Shown here: one piece after another, positions 53,310 through 63,109 of the stretch
Layout of the letters: each line of letters starts with the position of its first letter
How positions within the stretch are numbered: position 1 is the stretch's first letter
Assembly (NCBI RefSeq): GCF_002286735.1
Contig: NZ_NRTA01000006.1
Coordinates: forward strand, 89,880 to 153,879
Length of the DNA: 64,000 nucleotides
Direction of reading: 5' to 3'
DNA from: Leptolyngbya sp. BC1307
GTDB lineage: Bacteria; Cyanobacteriota; Cyanobacteriia; Phormidesmidales; Phormidesmidaceae
The notes under the pieces: model-generated
The model's input: only the letters and a program-made list of their open reading frames with translations
Database searches by the model: none
What the model was told of the DNA's origin: nothing
Translations under genes and position numbers: made by a program

Positions 53310-53614
53310 CTGCGGGCTACTTGACTATTCTTTTAACTGGCCCTTTAAAAAGAAAAAGGCCCGACCCCTTTAAGCCCCCAGGGTCAGGCATTTCTTATGA
53401 AGTGTGCCGACAACCCCAATTTCCAATCTCCTAAAATGCCCCTTAGGATGACTGAATGGTTTTGTATGCGCCCTTCAGAAGTGACCTTATTGTCGGTAAA
53501 TGCGGCAGCTGATGCCTCGCAGTAAACACGGAAATATTAAGCGGTTGGGCAATTGGGCAGCTTTGACATTCCGTGTATCTACGCTGTTCTGTCTCAGAAC
53601 CGAGCTACCTCAGA
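53310..53614. other. intergenic gap after dapB
   Basis: Apart from the terminator-like hairpin at 53359-53396 this 305-bp gap shows nothing I can identify. Confidence 0.45.
53359..53396 (+). terminator. terminator-like hairpin after dapB
   Basis: GCCCGACCC (53359-53367) pairs with GGGTCAGGC (53381-53389) with one C-A mismatch, followed by ATTTCTT. Probably a weak Rho-independent terminator. Confidence 0.6.
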
Positions 53615-55657
53615 TTAAAAGTAGAGCAGCAGATTGAGGCCGGGGATAGTGCGTGAGAGCGTCCACAGCAGCAGCGCAATGTAGACAGTGCCCAAACTCC
53701 ACTGGTACCAGGCGAGGGCGCTGATCAGTCCAGGAACGGCCCGATCTCGCAAGCGGATGTCGTTAAAGCCAAATTTGAACCAGTTGTTAAAGCTGAAGTC
53801 GTAGTAGTTAAGCCAGTTCCAGCGCTGATCGGCCAGCAGAGGAGTGTAGCGATCGCGGTAAAACGGATACTTAGGAATCACCGGTAGCCTGGCAATCAGC
53901 ACCTGAATCTGGCGCAGCGCCCCGTTTTCGACGAAGTAGCTGCGATCCATCAGATCGTGATAGCGGCCCTGCTGATAAAGCCTCACGAGCAGCGCCCCCG
54001 GCACGGGCAAGACAACCAGCAGCACAGCGGCCAGCGTCCGAGCCGGATGGTGGGTATTTTGACTGAGAATGCTCAGCGATAGAATCAGCATACCGACTCC
54101 ACTGATCGCCATGGCCACCGTCTCAGCGCGAGTGGGGACAATTGGGGTGGGCACCCGGCGGCGGTAGCGATCGCTCAGCCAAAAGACAAGGGCAAACAGC
54201 GTCATCGCAATCAGGCCAACGCTAAAAGTAAGACCGACGTTAGTACCGTAGTGGCTGAGCGTCAGCAGACCCGCTAGCAGCAGCCAACGCACCAGCCGCT
54301 GCGCCCGGCTGAGCCAGTTAGTCGGTTGGGTAGTGATGCGATCGCGCACCTTCAGATAAGTGGCCAAGTCAATTTCATCGAGTCCCAGCAGATCAGCCGG
54401 GCTGACAAAGGGCTGATCTTGTCTGCGGGCTATTACCGCCCTCGCCTGCTCCGATCTGAGCCCCAGTCTCACAAGCTGATCCGAGCGGGCCTGATTGAGA
54501 CTCACACCAAAAATCTGCCGCTGTATTTGCGCGAGTCGCAGTCGCTCGGTGGTGTATTCCAGCTGGTTGGCATCGCTGATTTGCTCTAGCAGACGAAAAT
54601 TTCTCACCAGACTACGCAAAACCGTTTCATTATTCGCCAGAGCGGGCACTGAAAACACCCGGCCAATCTGACCCGGACTGCCCAAAATTTTAGCGGCTTC
54701 GGCGCTGAAGTCTAAGTCGGTGACGTTGATGGTTGTGGCTTTGGCAAAGCGAGCATCGCCAAAATCTAGCTGGCTGAGAATATGTGCGCCTCGCAGACTC
54801 AGCGGCTGCTGAAACTGAGCCTGCCGAAAGCTGACGGGCGCTTCAAACTGGGCATCGGTCAAAAATAGCGCCTGGTCAAAGCGGCTTTTTTGAAAGCTGA
54901 CGGTGCCGTGAAAATTAGCCTGATCAAAGTCGGCGTTAGTCTGCCAGCGCGATCGTCCAAACGTAGCGGCCTGAAAATCAGCCCGAGCAAAGCTGGCATT
55001 CTGGTGAAAGGTACTGCCCTGCCAGTTGGCAAAGCCGCTAAAGCTAGCCTGGTTAAACTGCGCGCTGCGGGCAAACAAAGCACTCCGAAAGCTGCTCTCT
55101 TGCTGAAATTGCCCTTGGCTAAAGTTAGCGCTGCGGGCAAACCGCGCCCCTCGCCAGCGGGTCTGCTGAGTAAAAATTGCCTGCGTTGCCTCCACTCGAC
55201 TGAGAAAATAGGTATCCGTCGCAGTCGTTTCGCCATTAAAGCAGGTCTGAACCAGCAGCAGCGGCCCCCTAAAGACAAACCGATCAAGCTGAGCAGGCTG
55301 AGCCTGAATGAGCAGCGATCGGGCCAGTGCGCCGGGAGGAGAGCTCATAGGAGCGCCAGCCACAGAGCCAAGCATCGGTCTGGCCTCAGATAAAACATCT
55401 TTAGACAGCAGTGGCTGAAATTCGCGGTTAAAAGCGTCCAGCGCAGGTAGGCTCAGTCCGCCATAGGCTGGCACCCGCAGACTCAGCCGCGAAAAGTTTA
55501 GATCGCCCTGAATCAGTGCATAGCTGAGGTCTAAGCCTAGCGGCTGACCGCTATTGAGACTCTTTTGCAGTCGCTGGTAAAAGAGATCGGCGAAGGCTGC
55601 TGAATTCCCGGGTTCGTTAGCGCGCAGATCAATTGTCAAACCTTTGAGATCGACCAC
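53615..55657 (-). CDS. pentapeptide-repeat membrane protein (5' end in another frame)
   Basis: A 680-residue open frame from a GTG at 55657. After an N-terminal ~140 residues it has a pentapeptide-repeat region (about 140-295: ARFARSANFSQ, ALFARSAQFNQASF, ASFARADFQAATF), a helix-hairpin-helix-like stretch (DLLGLDEIDLATYLKVRDRI), and a C-terminal part with about five membrane segments. Function unknown. The frame upstream of the GTG still reads like protein (residues equivalent to CPAARLTLDLLDRR and EPVRQGGALV) until about 55795, with no start codon, so the real start is upstream in another frame (see 55658-55881). Confidence 0.8.
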   Translation of the reverse strand: MVDLKGLTIDLRANEPGNSAAFADLFYQRLQKSLNSGQPLGLDLSYALIQGDLNFSRLSLRVPAYGGLSLPALDAFNREFQPLLSKDVLSEARPMLGSVAGAPMSSPPGALARSLLIQAQPAQLDRFVFRGPLLLVQTCFNGETTATDTYFLSRVEATQAIFTQQTRWRGARFARSANFSQGQFQQESSFRSALFARSAQFNQASFSGFANWQGSTFHQNASFARADFQAATFGRSRWQTNADFDQANFHGTVSFQKSRFDQALFLTDAQFEAPVSFRQAQFQQPLSLRGAHILSQLDFGDARFAKATTINVTDLDFSAEAAKILGSPGQIGRVFSVPALANNETVLRSLVRNFRLLEQISDANQLEYTTERLRLAQIQRQIFGVSLNQARSDQLVRLGLRSEQARAVIARRQDQPFVSPADLLGLDEIDLATYLKVRDRITTQPTNWLSRAQRLVRWLLLAGLLTLSHYGTNVGLTFSVGLIAMTLFALVFWLSDRYRRRVPTPIVPTRAETVAMAISGVGMLILSLSILSQNTHHPARTLAAVLLVVLPVPGALLVRLYQQGRYHDLMDRSYFVENGALRQIQVLIARLPVIPKYPFYRDRYTPLLADQRWNWLNYYDFSFNNWFKFGFNDIRLRDRAVPGLISALAWYQWSLGTVYIALLLWTLSRTIPGLNLLLYF

Positions 55658-55881
55658 TAGCGCCCCTCCCTGACGAACGGGTTCAGCCAGCCGCCGATCA
55701 AGTAGGTCGAGCGTCAGCCTGGCCGCTGGGCAGTCGATCCGGATAAACCAAAAGTAGCTCCGATGGCTTTTCCAGTTGACGCCCAGCCACTGCCTAATAG
55801 AATGACAGCTAAGAGAGTAATCAGGGCCAATTTAGACAGCCAAATTTGGATCAATCGCCACCGTTGAGAAATATCGACCAT
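55658..55881 (-). pseudogene. frameshifted 5' end of the pentapeptide-repeat gene
   Basis: ATG at 55881 opens MVDISQRWRLIQIW...LALITLLAVILLGSGW, a clear signal/membrane anchor, in a frame that ends soon after (TGA near 55712). The downstream gene's own frame takes over at about 55795-55800 with WLGVNWKSHRSYFWF... and has no start codon there. One base gained or lost would join them into a ~755-residue protein. Either a real inactivating frameshift or a sequencing error. Confidence 0.6.
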
Positions 55882-56029
55882 CCGTTCGCTATCTACCTAC
55901 TCACCAAAACTGCGCCCGCTGCGTAGCCTACTCTATCGCTCATTCCTCAGCAAAGAAACGGTTTCTTTTGTAGAAAAACTATCGCGATTAGCGACTCAGC
56001 TTGGGCAGCCCGCTCGCTACACTGAGTCT

Positions 56030-57820
56030 ATGAACGACAAGCAGAACAACTGGCCAATCAGCCGCTCAGATATGGCGGAAACACAGGCTTCTACCATTCA
56101 GCCACTCGGGCAAGAGCTGGTCTATTTAATGGCGGCAGGGGAGGTGATTGATTCGCTGGCGGCAGTCGTGCGTGAGCTGGTTGAAAATGCCTTGGATGCG
56201 GGGGCAACGCGAATTACGATCAGCCTGTGGCCGCAGCAGTGGCAGGTACGAGTCGCTGACAATGGCTCAGGGATGAACCTTCGTGATTTACAGCAGGCGG
56301 CGATCGCCCACGCCACCAGCAAAATCTCTACCCGACCCGATCTGCTCAACGTCCGCAGCTTAGGGTTTCGCGGTGAAGCCTTGCACAGCATTGCCCAGAT
56401 GGCGCAATTAGAAGTTTGCAGCCGCCCTCAATTAGATCCATCGATTGCGGCCCAATCGGTTACGGCCCAATCAGATGCGGCGCAGGGCTATCATATCCGC
56501 TACAGCACTGAAGGGTTGCCTAAGCAGAGTCAGGCGGCGGCGATCGCCCCTGGCACCATTGTCACCGTCAGCCATTTATTCGACCGCTGGCAGGCCCGGC
56601 GTCAGGTGCCTGCACCCGCTCAGCAGGTCAAGGCGGTCGGTCAGCTGATTCAACAGCTTGCCCTGTGCCACCCGCAAGTAACCTGGCAGCTAGAGAAAGA
56701 CGATGCGCCGTGGCTGTCTCTGTGGCCTGGCCCCACCGCTAAAACGATGCTGCCCCAGATCTTGCGCAATGTCCACGATACCGACATTAAAGAACTGAAG
56801 GCAGCAGGGCTCTACCTGGCGGTCGGCCTACCAGATCGCTGCCATCGGCGACGCCCCGACTGGGTGCGCGTGGCGATCAACGGCAGGCCAGTCACGGTCA
56901 GCGAACTCTCTTACGCGCTGATCAACAGCTTTCGGCGGACGTTGCCACGCGATCGCTACCCTTTGTGCTTTTTGCATCTCACCCTGCCGCCCACCCAGCT
57001 CGACTGGAACCGGCACCCGGCGAAATCGGAAGTTTACGTGCAGGGGTTGGCGGCTATTTGCGATCGCATTACCGCCGCTGTCACAGACATTTTGCAGCTC
57101 GACAACCTCAGTGATGCCTATCAGACTCAGCGAGCCGGGGCGCTGATCAAAGCCGCCGAACAAGCAGGGGAGTATGCAGCCTCGCGGCAGATTCAGCCAG
57201 CGCTGTTAGCACAGCCAACTGTCAACTTATCTGATGCTTTGCCCGGCGATCTGCCGGGTGGTTTGCCCAGTAATTTACCAAGTGATTTGCAGGCGATCGC
57301 CCAGGTTCACAACACCTATATTTTGGCCGAGCATGCGGGCGGACTCTGTCTGATTGAGCAGCATATTGCCCATGAGCGCGTACTTTACGAACAGCTTCAG
57401 CAGCGCTGGCAAATAGTGCCGGTCGAATCGCCCATTGTCCTCTCTGACCTAGCCCCTGAGCAGGTCGAAAGGCTAAATGAAATCGGCCTTGAAGTAGCCC
57501 CATTTGGCGATAGTCTGTGGGCCGTTCGCACGGTGCCAGAGCCGCTGAGCCAGCGAGCCGACTGCGCCGATGCCCTTAAAGAGCTGAGCCTGGGCGCAAA
57601 CTTAGAAGCTGCCCTAGTCGCGACGGCTTGCCGCACCGCCATTCGTAACGGCACCGCGCTCAGTCAGCCGGAGATGCAAACGCTGGTCAATCAATGGCAG
57701 CGGACAGCGCGATCGCTCACCTGCCCGCACGGACGCCCTATTTGCCTCACCTTAAAAGAATCCAGCTTAGCTAAATATTTCCGCCGTAGCTGGGTTATCG
57801 GCAAAAGTCATGGCATTTAG
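56030..57820 (+). CDS. mutL: DNA mismatch repair protein MutL
   Basis: MutL couples mismatch recognition by MutS to repair. GHKL ATPase motifs: RELVENALDAGATRI (motif I), VADNGSGMNLRDL (II), TSKI and SLGFRGEALHSIAQMA (III). The transducer domain has NGRPVTVSEL and the conserved HPAKSEVYV. The C-terminal dimerisation domain includes VHNTYILAEHAGGLCLIEQHIAHERVLYEQL and the terminal CPHGRP zinc/processivity-type motif. At 596 residues it is full length. Start ATG 56030, or ATG 56072 fourteen codons in, which gives the common MAET... start. Stop overlaps the convergent GNAT gene by 4 bp. Confidence 0.95.
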   Translation: MNDKQNNWPISRSDMAETQASTIQPLGQELVYLMAAGEVIDSLAAVVRELVENALDAGATRITISLWPQQWQVRVADNGSGMNLRDLQQAAIAHATSKISTRPDLLNVRSLGFRGEALHSIAQMAQLEVCSRPQLDPSIAAQSVTAQSDAAQGYHIRYSTEGLPKQSQAAAIAPGTIVTVSHLFDRWQARRQVPAPAQQVKAVGQLIQQLALCHPQVTWQLEKDDAPWLSLWPGPTAKTMLPQILRNVHDTDIKELKAAGLYLAVGLPDRCHRRRPDWVRVAINGRPVTVSELSYALINSFRRTLPRDRYPLCFLHLTLPPTQLDWNRHPAKSEVYVQGLAAICDRITAAVTDILQLDNLSDAYQTQRAGALIKAAEQAGEYAASRQIQPALLAQPTVNLSDALPGDLPGGLPSNLPSDLQAIAQVHNTYILAEHAGGLCLIEQHIAHERVLYEQLQQRWQIVPVESPIVLSDLAPEQVERLNEIGLEVAPFGDSLWAVRTVPEPLSQRADCADALKELSLGANLEAALVATACRTAIRNGTALSQPEMQTLVNQWQRTARSLTCPHGRPICLTLKESSLAKYFRRSWVIGKSHGI

Positions 57821-58290
57821 AAGGCATATAAAATCTTCTCCATTGCAAAGTTGGTGAAGGTTTCACCCCGACGAGCCACGGTTTGTTCTTTGACTATTGC
57901 AAACCCCATGCGTTGAAAGAAAGGCTTGGCAGTAATGCTGACTTCCACAAACAAGCGGCTGACGGGTAGCTCCAGGGCTTTTGCCTCGATTGCCTGATAG
58001 AGCTGACTGCCCACGCCTCGCCGCTGATAGTCTTTATGGCAGTAAAAACAGTCGATATGTCCGTCTGGCTCCAACTCTGCAAAACCAGCGATCGCCCCTG
58101 CCTCTTCAGCCACATAGGTAAACCGGCTCAAGCAGACTGCCACCCAATCTCTAAAGTGAATGTCATCGGGTGCCCAGGCGTTAACCTGTGCGCTGGAGTA
58201 ATCGCGAGCATTCACTTCACGAACGGTTTGGTGAAACAACTGCGCCACCTGATCGGCATCTTGCGCTTTGAATAAGCGGATTTTAATCAC
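57817..58290 (-). CDS. GNAT family N-acetyltransferase
   Basis: A 157-residue acetyltransferase. KIRLFKAQDADQVAQLFHQTVREVN at the start, the beta-bulge GFAELEPDGHIDCFYCHKDYQ, and the acetyl-CoA P-loop RRGVGSQLYQAIEAKAL are the GNAT motifs. The C-terminal FVEVSITAKPFFQRMGF is typical of the PhnO/YhbS-like small-molecule group. Substrate unknown. Single gene. Confidence 0.88.
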   Translation of the reverse strand: MIKIRLFKAQDADQVAQLFHQTVREVNARDYSSAQVNAWAPDDIHFRDWVAVCLSRFTYVAEEAGAIAGFAELEPDGHIDCFYCHKDYQRRGVGSQLYQAIEAKALELPVSRLFVEVSITAKPFFQRMGFAIVKEQTVARRGETFTNFAMEKILYAF

Positions 58291-58453
58291 AGCTCATTTA
58301 CCTGGCTGAACAAGTACGAAGTTTTTGTTGAACTTGATGGGTAAGCTAAAGCGATCGCCCGCAAACCGTGACAAAAGTCATGGGAGAGATCGTGACCTTT
58401 GCCGCCTCTCAGCCCCATGCCGGTTTGCCAATCTCTCAGGCGGTTTCAGGCGG

Positions 58454-60640
58454 TTACTGATGAGCTTCCCAGTGGCGGCGCTGATAGCTTTTGCTAATGC
58501 GCGCGCCAGCCGCTGAGAGAAAATACGCACTGGCTGGTGCAACAGCTGGCACCCAGCCACCCGCTTGAAAACAAAGCAGGCTCACAAAAAAGACGATAGC
58601 CAGACCGCTGACGCCGAATAAGATGAGTATGGGGCCGCGTGAGGTCACAACCATAAGAATGCTGCCAATACCGGTTAGCGCTACGATCCAGACTATTTCT
58701 ATCCAGTCTGGCCAGGCCCAAGGAAGCGTTTCGCCGTCTAAGGCTGCTGAAAGGATTTGGCTGGCAACTTGAGCATGAATCATCACTCCCGGCATCTGAT
58801 GGCGATCGCTGCCAGTATTAAAAGGCGTCAAAAACAAATCACGACTGCTGCCAGCGACTGAACCCATCAAAACAATCTTATCTTTCACCAGATCTGGATC
58901 AAAGTTGTTGTTTAAGACATCAATAAAGCTCAGCTTAGGCGCGACATTTTGAGCTGAGCGATAGCGTACAAGCATTTGATAGCCAGCCGTATCAGCCTGT
59001 TGGTAGCCGCCAAAGCTAGGAGAAATCATCTCGAAGCGAGCCTTGCCAAGCTGCAAAATATCGCCATCTGTTGGGACAATCGCGTGATACTTTTCCAGAT
59101 AGCGCATAGATAGCTCTAGCCCCAGCGAAAAAATTGGCTGCTTGACGGGGTCGCTCACCAGGCTAGGGTCAGCGCTGCTCGGGCGGTCACCTTCTCTCAG
59201 CAAGGTGACTTTATCGACAAAGTGGAGCATGGGGGCTCGTCGCACGCGAAAATCTGAATCGATGACGATATCGCTGAAGCTAGTTTGCTCAAAGGGGATG
59301 CCTGCTGGCGGCGGCATGACAGCGTTACTATTCGCGTCGCCCAACTTGGTTACGGCGATCACATTCGGGGCTTGCAGGCTCTGCATCAGCGCCTCGGTAC
59401 CGGGAGCTTGGGGCAGATCGCGCGGCAGATCAAGGCCAATGCTAGCAGGCTGGTGCTGCTGCAAATTTTCAATCGCGGTCGCTACCGACTGGTCAGAAGG
59501 GGTGGGTAGGGCAAGCGATCGCAGATCGGCCTCTGTTACTTCCACAATCAGCAGCCGGTTATCTGGCCCCAGATCGGCGCGGCTGTTCACCAGCGCATCA
59601 TAAACGGCTAGCTCAGCAGGGACAAAAGCGCCGATGTGCCGCAGCCCCAAGATGAAAGCGCTGGTGGTAACCGTGGCGATCGCTACCGTCCAGCACTGAG
59701 CCCTTTTGCCCATGTGCCATCGCAGCATAGAAGAAGCCCTGCCGGTTTCTAGGCGGCCCTGGGGCAGAGAGTTTGGCGGAACTTCGGTGCGGGCAGCTTC
59801 GGCGGGCAGTTGATCGAGCCGCGTCAGATCCCGCTGCACTTCTTCTACACTTTCATAGCGATAGCAAACATAGTGCCGGGTCATTTTGCTCAGCACAATA
59901 GCGAGTCCCGGGCTAACCTCAGCGCAGTCTTGCCAGCAAGGATCTAAGCTGCCGTCTTCAGGAAGATCTTGCGGCGATCGCCCTGTAATCGCCTGAATAG
60001 CCGTCATCCCTAACGCATAGATGTCGCTGCTGTAGCGCGGCCTGCCCGAAAGCTGCTCACTGGGCGTATAGCCGTGGGTGCCAATGCCAATCGTCAGCGC
60101 CGTGGTCTCGCTGGTCATTAGGCGGGTGCGAATCTCTTTGACCGCCCCAAAATCAATCAGGACAATCTCGCCATCTGCCTGCCTGCGAATTAAGTTGTCT
60201 GGCTTCAGATCGCGATGCACCACATGGTGATCGTGAATAAAGCCCAGCACTGGCAGCACGCCCTCTAGCAGGGCAATCACTTCAGCCTCGCTGAGCTTAC
60301 CAGCTTGCTTAATCTCGTTTTCTAAAGACTGACCGTCAACAAACTCTTGAACCAGATAAAACTCGTTATCTTCTTCAAAAGAGTCTAGTAGCTTAGGAAT
60401 ATGCGCGTGAGAGCCCAGCCGCTGTAAAGTCTTAACCTCAGTTTCAAACAGCCGCCGCGCAACCGTCAGAAAATTAGCATCCTGGCTGGCTGGCTGAAGC
60501 TGCTTGACCACGCAGCGAGGCTGCTGAGGCTCCTGAATATCTACAGCCAAATAGGTTTGGCCAAATCCGCCCGCCCCTAAAATGCGCGTTAGCCTATAGC
60601 GTCCAACAAGCGTCTGTCCCAGCATAGTGCTCCGAGTCAT
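58454..60640 (-). CDS. serine/threonine protein kinase with CHASE2 sensor domain
   Basis: A 728-residue kinase. Catalytic domain about 14-275: glycine loop GAGGFGQTY (22-30), Lys in CVVKQL, HRDLKPDNLI and DFGAVKEI, with the SPQDL segment closing the lobe. After a short linker come TM1 (~320), an extracytoplasmic CHASE2 domain (about 340-640; ends in GSVAGSSRDLFLTPFN...MPGVMIHAQVASQIL), then three closely spaced membrane segments and a short basic tail. CHASE2 is thought to sense an unknown ligand outside the membrane and feed it to the kinase. A standalone gene; cyanobacteria carry several such kinases. Confidence 0.9.
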   Translation of the reverse strand: MTRSTMLGQTLVGRYRLTRILGAGGFGQTYLAVDIQEPQQPRCVVKQLQPASQDANFLTVARRLFETEVKTLQRLGSHAHIPKLLDSFEEDNEFYLVQEFVDGQSLENEIKQAGKLSEAEVIALLEGVLPVLGFIHDHHVVHRDLKPDNLIRRQADGEIVLIDFGAVKEIRTRLMTSETTALTIGIGTHGYTPSEQLSGRPRYSSDIYALGMTAIQAITGRSPQDLPEDGSLDPCWQDCAEVSPGLAIVLSKMTRHYVCYRYESVEEVQRDLTRLDQLPAEAARTEVPPNSLPQGRLETGRASSMLRWHMGKRAQCWTVAIATVTTSAFILGLRHIGAFVPAELAVYDALVNSRADLGPDNRLLIVEVTEADLRSLALPTPSDQSVATAIENLQQHQPASIGLDLPRDLPQAPGTEALMQSLQAPNVIAVTKLGDANSNAVMPPPAGIPFEQTSFSDIVIDSDFRVRRAPMLHFVDKVTLLREGDRPSSADPSLVSDPVKQPIFSLGLELSMRYLEKYHAIVPTDGDILQLGKARFEMISPSFGGYQQADTAGYQMLVRYRSAQNVAPKLSFIDVLNNNFDPDLVKDKIVLMGSVAGSSRDLFLTPFNTGSDRHQMPGVMIHAQVASQILSAALDGETLPWAWPDWIEIVWIVALTGIGSILMVVTSRGPILILFGVSGLAIVFFVSLLCFQAGGWVPAVAPASAYFLSAAGARISKSYQRRHWEAHQ

Positions 60641-60877
60641 CCTGCCTCATAGCTTACCCAGACGGCCTGCCGGAACAAAGTTACTAGCAGATGGACCAGG
60701 TTAACAGTACTCAGTAAACAGTGTTCAGTAGGCAGAAGCTGATCTATACCTGTCTCCTGTCTCCTGGTTTAGCTTCCGTAAATACCCCAACTGCGGCATT
60801 GGCGATCGCCTGCTCAAGCGGTATTCTATGGTGACAGTAGAGAATAGTCACAGTCAAAAAGTACTCACAGCGAAGAT

Positions 60878-62980
60878 ATGGCGGCAAATCTAGCGGCGCG
60901 GTTGCAGGCTGAACGAGAGCGACAGTTCATCGGGCGCACGGCTGAGCTAAAAGTCTTTCAGCAGGCGCTGCAGAGTCCAGAATTGCCCTTTTGTCTATGG
61001 CATATCTTTGGGCCGGGTGGGGTCGGCAAATCCACACTGATGCAGGCGCTGATTCGCACCTGTCAGACCGGTGATATTCCCTATGCCTATGTCGATGCGC
61101 GGCAAATGGAGGCTGATCCTGACTCTTTTTTAAGCGCGCTGCGGGTGGCGATGAGCATGGACGCTGGTGATGATGTGCCAGCGGCGATCGCGGCTGTCGC
61201 GAGTCAGGCTGAGCACAATCGCTACGTCCTATTTATTGACACCTATGAGCAGCTCGATGCTCTTGACCTATGGCTGCATCAGAGCTTTATAGCTGAGCTA
61301 CCGGCCTCCACGCTGGTGGTGCTAGCGGGGCGACAGCCACCGGCCTCTGACTGGCAAATCGATGCAGGATGGCAGGCCCTGATTGAGACACTTGCCCTCC
61401 GCAATTTTCGGCCCGAAGAAAGCCAGATTTACCTAACTCAGCGACAGATACCCGCTAATGAGCACGATGCGATCTTGGCCTTTACGCATGGTCATCCGCT
61501 GGCACTGTCTCTCGTCGCTGACATTTTTGCGCAGAGTAAGCTCACCGACCAGCCCATTTCATTTCAGCCAGAGGCCGCGCCTGACCTAGTCAAGCTGCTG
61601 CTCGAAAAGTTTGTGGCGCAGGTACCGAGCGCGCTGCATCGTCAGGCATTAGAAGCTTGTGCTGGTGTGCAGGCGCTGAGTGAATCGCTGCTGGCTCATT
61701 TGCTAGAGCAGCCCGATGTGCATGATTTATTTAACTGGCTGAGGGGACTGTCGTTTATCGAATCGCAGGCTGCCGGGCTATTTCCTCACGATGTGGTGCG
61801 AGAGGTCTTGGTAGCCGATATGCGCTGGCGGGCACCCGACTGGTACGAATTGCTGCACGCGAGGGCGAGGGCTTATTATAGCGATCGCCTCAGCAAAACC
61901 CAGGGCGCTGAGCAGCATCGAGTGCTATTTGACTATATTTTTCTGCACCGTGATAATTCGGCCATTCGCCCTAACTTTACCTGGCAGGAGACCAGCAGCC
62001 TAAAGGTGACTGAGCTGCGGGCTAGCGATGTGCCCGACTTGCTCGCTATGGTAGAGGGCTTTGAAGGCAAAGCGGCAGCGAAGTTAGCAGCCTACTGGAT
62101 GGTGCAGCAGCCTGAAGGGGTTCTGATTTTTCGAGATGCGGATCAGCAGCCAGCGGGTTTTGTCAGCAAAGTGACGCTGAGCGAGACGACAGCCACCGCG
62201 CTCAGCCGAGACCCCGCCACTCAGTCAGCCTGGAACTATCTCAAGGAAAATGCGCCGCTGCGGTCGGGCGAGTCCGCCGTAATGTTTCGCTTTTGGATGG
62301 CGAAAGGGACTTATCAGGCCGTTTCACCCGCTCAGAGTCTGATTTTCATCACGTTTGTGCAGTATCACCGCGAGACCACTCATCTTGCCTACACTTTCTT
62401 TTCCTGCGCGCAGCCAGAAGCCTGGGCACAGATGTTTGCCTACGCCGATCTCACCCGGCTACCGGCTGCTGACTTTACTATTGATGACCATACCTACGGC
62501 GTTTATGGCCACGACTGGCGAGTACTGCCACCAGCGGCCTGGCAGTCGCTTTTGGCTCAGCGGGAGATGACCACGGTAGAACTGCCTGAACCCGTAGCTG
62601 AAACGGTAGTTGTGCTCAGCCAGCCTGAGTTTGAGGCCGCGGTGCGGTCGGCTTTGCAGGCGTTTACGCAAGTCGAGGCGCTGACTGACAATCTGTTGGT
62701 GCGATCGCGCCTGGTAGAAAACAACACCGCTGCTGAAGCGTCCCCGACAGACCGCGCCGTGGCTCTACAGTCTCTCATCAGTGAAGCCGCCGATACCTTG
62801 AAAGCAACCCCCAAGCACAGCAAATATTATCGCGCGCTGCACCAAACTTACCTGGAGCCTGCCCCGACTCAAGAACAGGCAGCAGCAGCGCTAGATCTCC
62901 CCTTCAGCACGTTTCGACGCCATCTTAGGGCTGGTATTGCTGAAGTGGCAGCGTTTTTGTGGCACCGTGAATTGAGCTAG
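60878..62980 (+). CDS. STAND-like AAA ATPase with central acyltransferase-like region and C-terminal HTH
   Basis: A 700-residue protein. The P-loop GPGGVGKST (45-53) and a Walker-B-like VLFIDTYEQL lie in an AAA/STAND ATPase module (about 1-270), followed by helical winged-helix-like repeats. The central part (about 370-560: LKVTELRASDVPDLLAMV, EGVLIFRDADQQPAGFV) has the look of a GNAT fold. The C-terminus (about 630-695, EQAAAALDLPFSTFRRHL) is a helix-turn-helix. It may be a signal-transducing regulator that detects a ligand and binds DNA or a partner. No neighbour suggests the target. Function not known. Confidence 0.6.
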   Translation: MAANLAARLQAERERQFIGRTAELKVFQQALQSPELPFCLWHIFGPGGVGKSTLMQALIRTCQTGDIPYAYVDARQMEADPDSFLSALRVAMSMDAGDDVPAAIAAVASQAEHNRYVLFIDTYEQLDALDLWLHQSFIAELPASTLVVLAGRQPPASDWQIDAGWQALIETLALRNFRPEESQIYLTQRQIPANEHDAILAFTHGHPLALSLVADIFAQSKLTDQPISFQPEAAPDLVKLLLEKFVAQVPSALHRQALEACAGVQALSESLLAHLLEQPDVHDLFNWLRGLSFIESQAAGLFPHDVVREVLVADMRWRAPDWYELLHARARAYYSDRLSKTQGAEQHRVLFDYIFLHRDNSAIRPNFTWQETSSLKVTELRASDVPDLLAMVEGFEGKAAAKLAAYWMVQQPEGVLIFRDADQQPAGFVSKVTLSETTATALSRDPATQSAWNYLKENAPLRSGESAVMFRFWMAKGTYQAVSPAQSLIFITFVQYHRETTHLAYTFFSCAQPEAWAQMFAYADLTRLPAADFTIDDHTYGVYGHDWRVLPPAAWQSLLAQREMTTVELPEPVAETVVVLSQPEFEAAVRSALQAFTQVEALTDNLLVRSRLVENNTAAEASPTDRAVALQSLISEAADTLKATPKHSKYYRALHQTYLEPAPTQEQAAAALDLPFSTFRRHLRAGIAEVAAFLWHRELS

Positions 62981-63109
62981 CGAGCTGAGTTCGCCAATCC
63001 CATTCGCCAATTCCAGAAGAGGATCGCTGTAGCACCCTCCTCCTGGACGTATCGGATGTGAGCTGGTTATGGAACGGGCTATTTATCCTAAATTACTGTC
63101 CGACTGGGC

